Source: an uncultured Bacteroides sp.
GTDB lineage: Bacteria > Bacteroidota > Bacteroidia > Bacteroidales > UBA11471
NCBI GenBank assembly: GCA_905210875.1
Contig: CAJLYN010000087.1
Coordinates: forward strand, 1-8,386
DNA: 8,386 bases
Direction: 5' to 3'
Part shown: piece by piece, positions 7,056 to 8,386 of the stretch
Layout: the number at the start of each line of letters is the position of its first letter
Numbering within the stretch: position 1 is the stretch's first letter
Translations under genes and position numbers: made by a program
Notes under the pieces: model-generated
Seen by the model: the letters and a program-made list of their open reading frames with translations, nothing else
What the model was told of the DNA's origin: nothing
Databases searched by the model: none

Positions 7056-7135
7056 AGCCTTTTCCGAGCTGAACGTCAGTGTGTCGGCAGTCTGGGGCTA
7101 GTGCCGAAGTGAGGGAAATAAATCGGGAAAAGGCT
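7056..7135. repeat. Inverted repeat with inner hairpins; candidate structured RNA or operator
   Basis: AGCCTTTTCC at 7056-7065 is the exact reverse complement of GGAAAAGGCT at 7126-7135; pairing extends to GA/TC with a one-base bulge. Inside are two further hairpins: CTGA-ACG-TCAG (7069-7079) and TCGGCA (7084-7089) with TGCCGA (7102-7107). Together they would fold as a closed multi-branch structure of about 80 bases. Read on the minus strand, the closing stem is followed after four bases by six T (plus-strand A run 7046-7051). The element lies between the mdh and gapA promoters and outside both predicted transcripts. It may be a small RNA, a regulator-binding site, or a remnant of a small mobile repeat; I do not recognise it as a known family. 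Confidence 0.4.
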
Positions 7136-7251
7136 TGTTTTGCAAACTTTACCTGTCAAAAACAGGAGTTAAATCGAAAATTTTCAGGGAAATAGGAGAA
7201 ATTATACGCTAATTTTCCTCAAAAATGATGCGAGCGTAAGGATAAAATAGC

Positions 7252-7259
7252 TACCTTTG
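7252..7259 (+). promoter_or_regulatory. Bacteroidetes -7 promoter element (TACCTTTG) of gapA
   Basis: TACCTTTG is an exact match to TAnnTTTG, 78 bases before the gapA ATG. Transcription would begin near 7265, leaving a leader of about 70 AT-rich bases. The sequence about 20 bases upstream (around 7225-7232) does not show a perfect TTTG -33 box. Confidence 0.7.
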
Positions 7260-7286
7260 CGTCGTGAAAATCCAAGTTGGGTTTGA

Positions 7287-8345
<1,059 letters not shown>

Positions 8346-8386
8346 TATTTACAGTCAAGTATAGAGCAAGAGTTGCCCGACCCCTG

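Noticed and set aside
7056..7135. tRNA reading of the structured element
   Set aside because: No T-loop GTTCRANY-like consensus, anticodon arm or CCA-end context can be fitted.

Overview
The window looks like chromosomal DNA of a Bacteroidales bacterium. The GapA sequence is of the Bacteroides/Parabacteroides/Barnesiella type. Several genes are preceded by the Bacteroidetes -7 promoter element TAnnTTTG, and start codons follow A-rich leaders without a Shine-Dalgarno sequence. The exported proteins have architectures common in gut Bacteroidales. The fairly GC-rich housekeeping genes with many TCG serine codons would fit a Barnesiella-like organism, but genus is an inference.

Layout: (1) 1-591 (+) is the 3' part of a short-chain dehydrogenase/reductase gene cut by the window edge. 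(2) 592-4810 is a strikingly AT-rich stretch with two exported-protein genes on the + strand. The first encodes a 1141-residue secreted modular protein: signal peptide, Big_2 Ig-like domain, chitobiase-type C-terminal domain, about nine GLUG repeats, a second Big_2, a Flg_new/InlB-like module and a T9SS type A-like tail. The second encodes a 173-residue lipoprotein with an acidic patch after the acylated cysteine. A near-perfect bidirectional terminator closes this stretch. (3) 4822-5823 (-) is an aldose 1-epimerase (mutarotase) family gene. (4) 5995-6924 (-) is malate dehydrogenase with its own intrinsic terminator. (5) 6925-7337 is a 413-base divergent intergenic region holding the mdh and gapA promoter elements and an unexplained structured inverted repeat. 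(6) 7338-8345 (+) is NAD-type glyceraldehyde-3-phosphate dehydrogenase.

The epimerase, Mdh and GapA belong to central sugar metabolism: sugar anomer interconversion, the C4-dicarboxylate/fumarate branch and lower glycolysis. They appear to be separate transcription units. The AT-rich pair is unrelated in function and composition and looks like an accessory surface-protein insertion between conserved genes.

Most worth a second look: the AT-rich surface-protein pair, the structured inverted repeat between mdh and gapA, and a serine in Mdh at the position where malate dehydrogenases normally carry the substrate-discriminating arginine. No CRISPR array, tRNA, rRNA, transposase or defence gene was seen.
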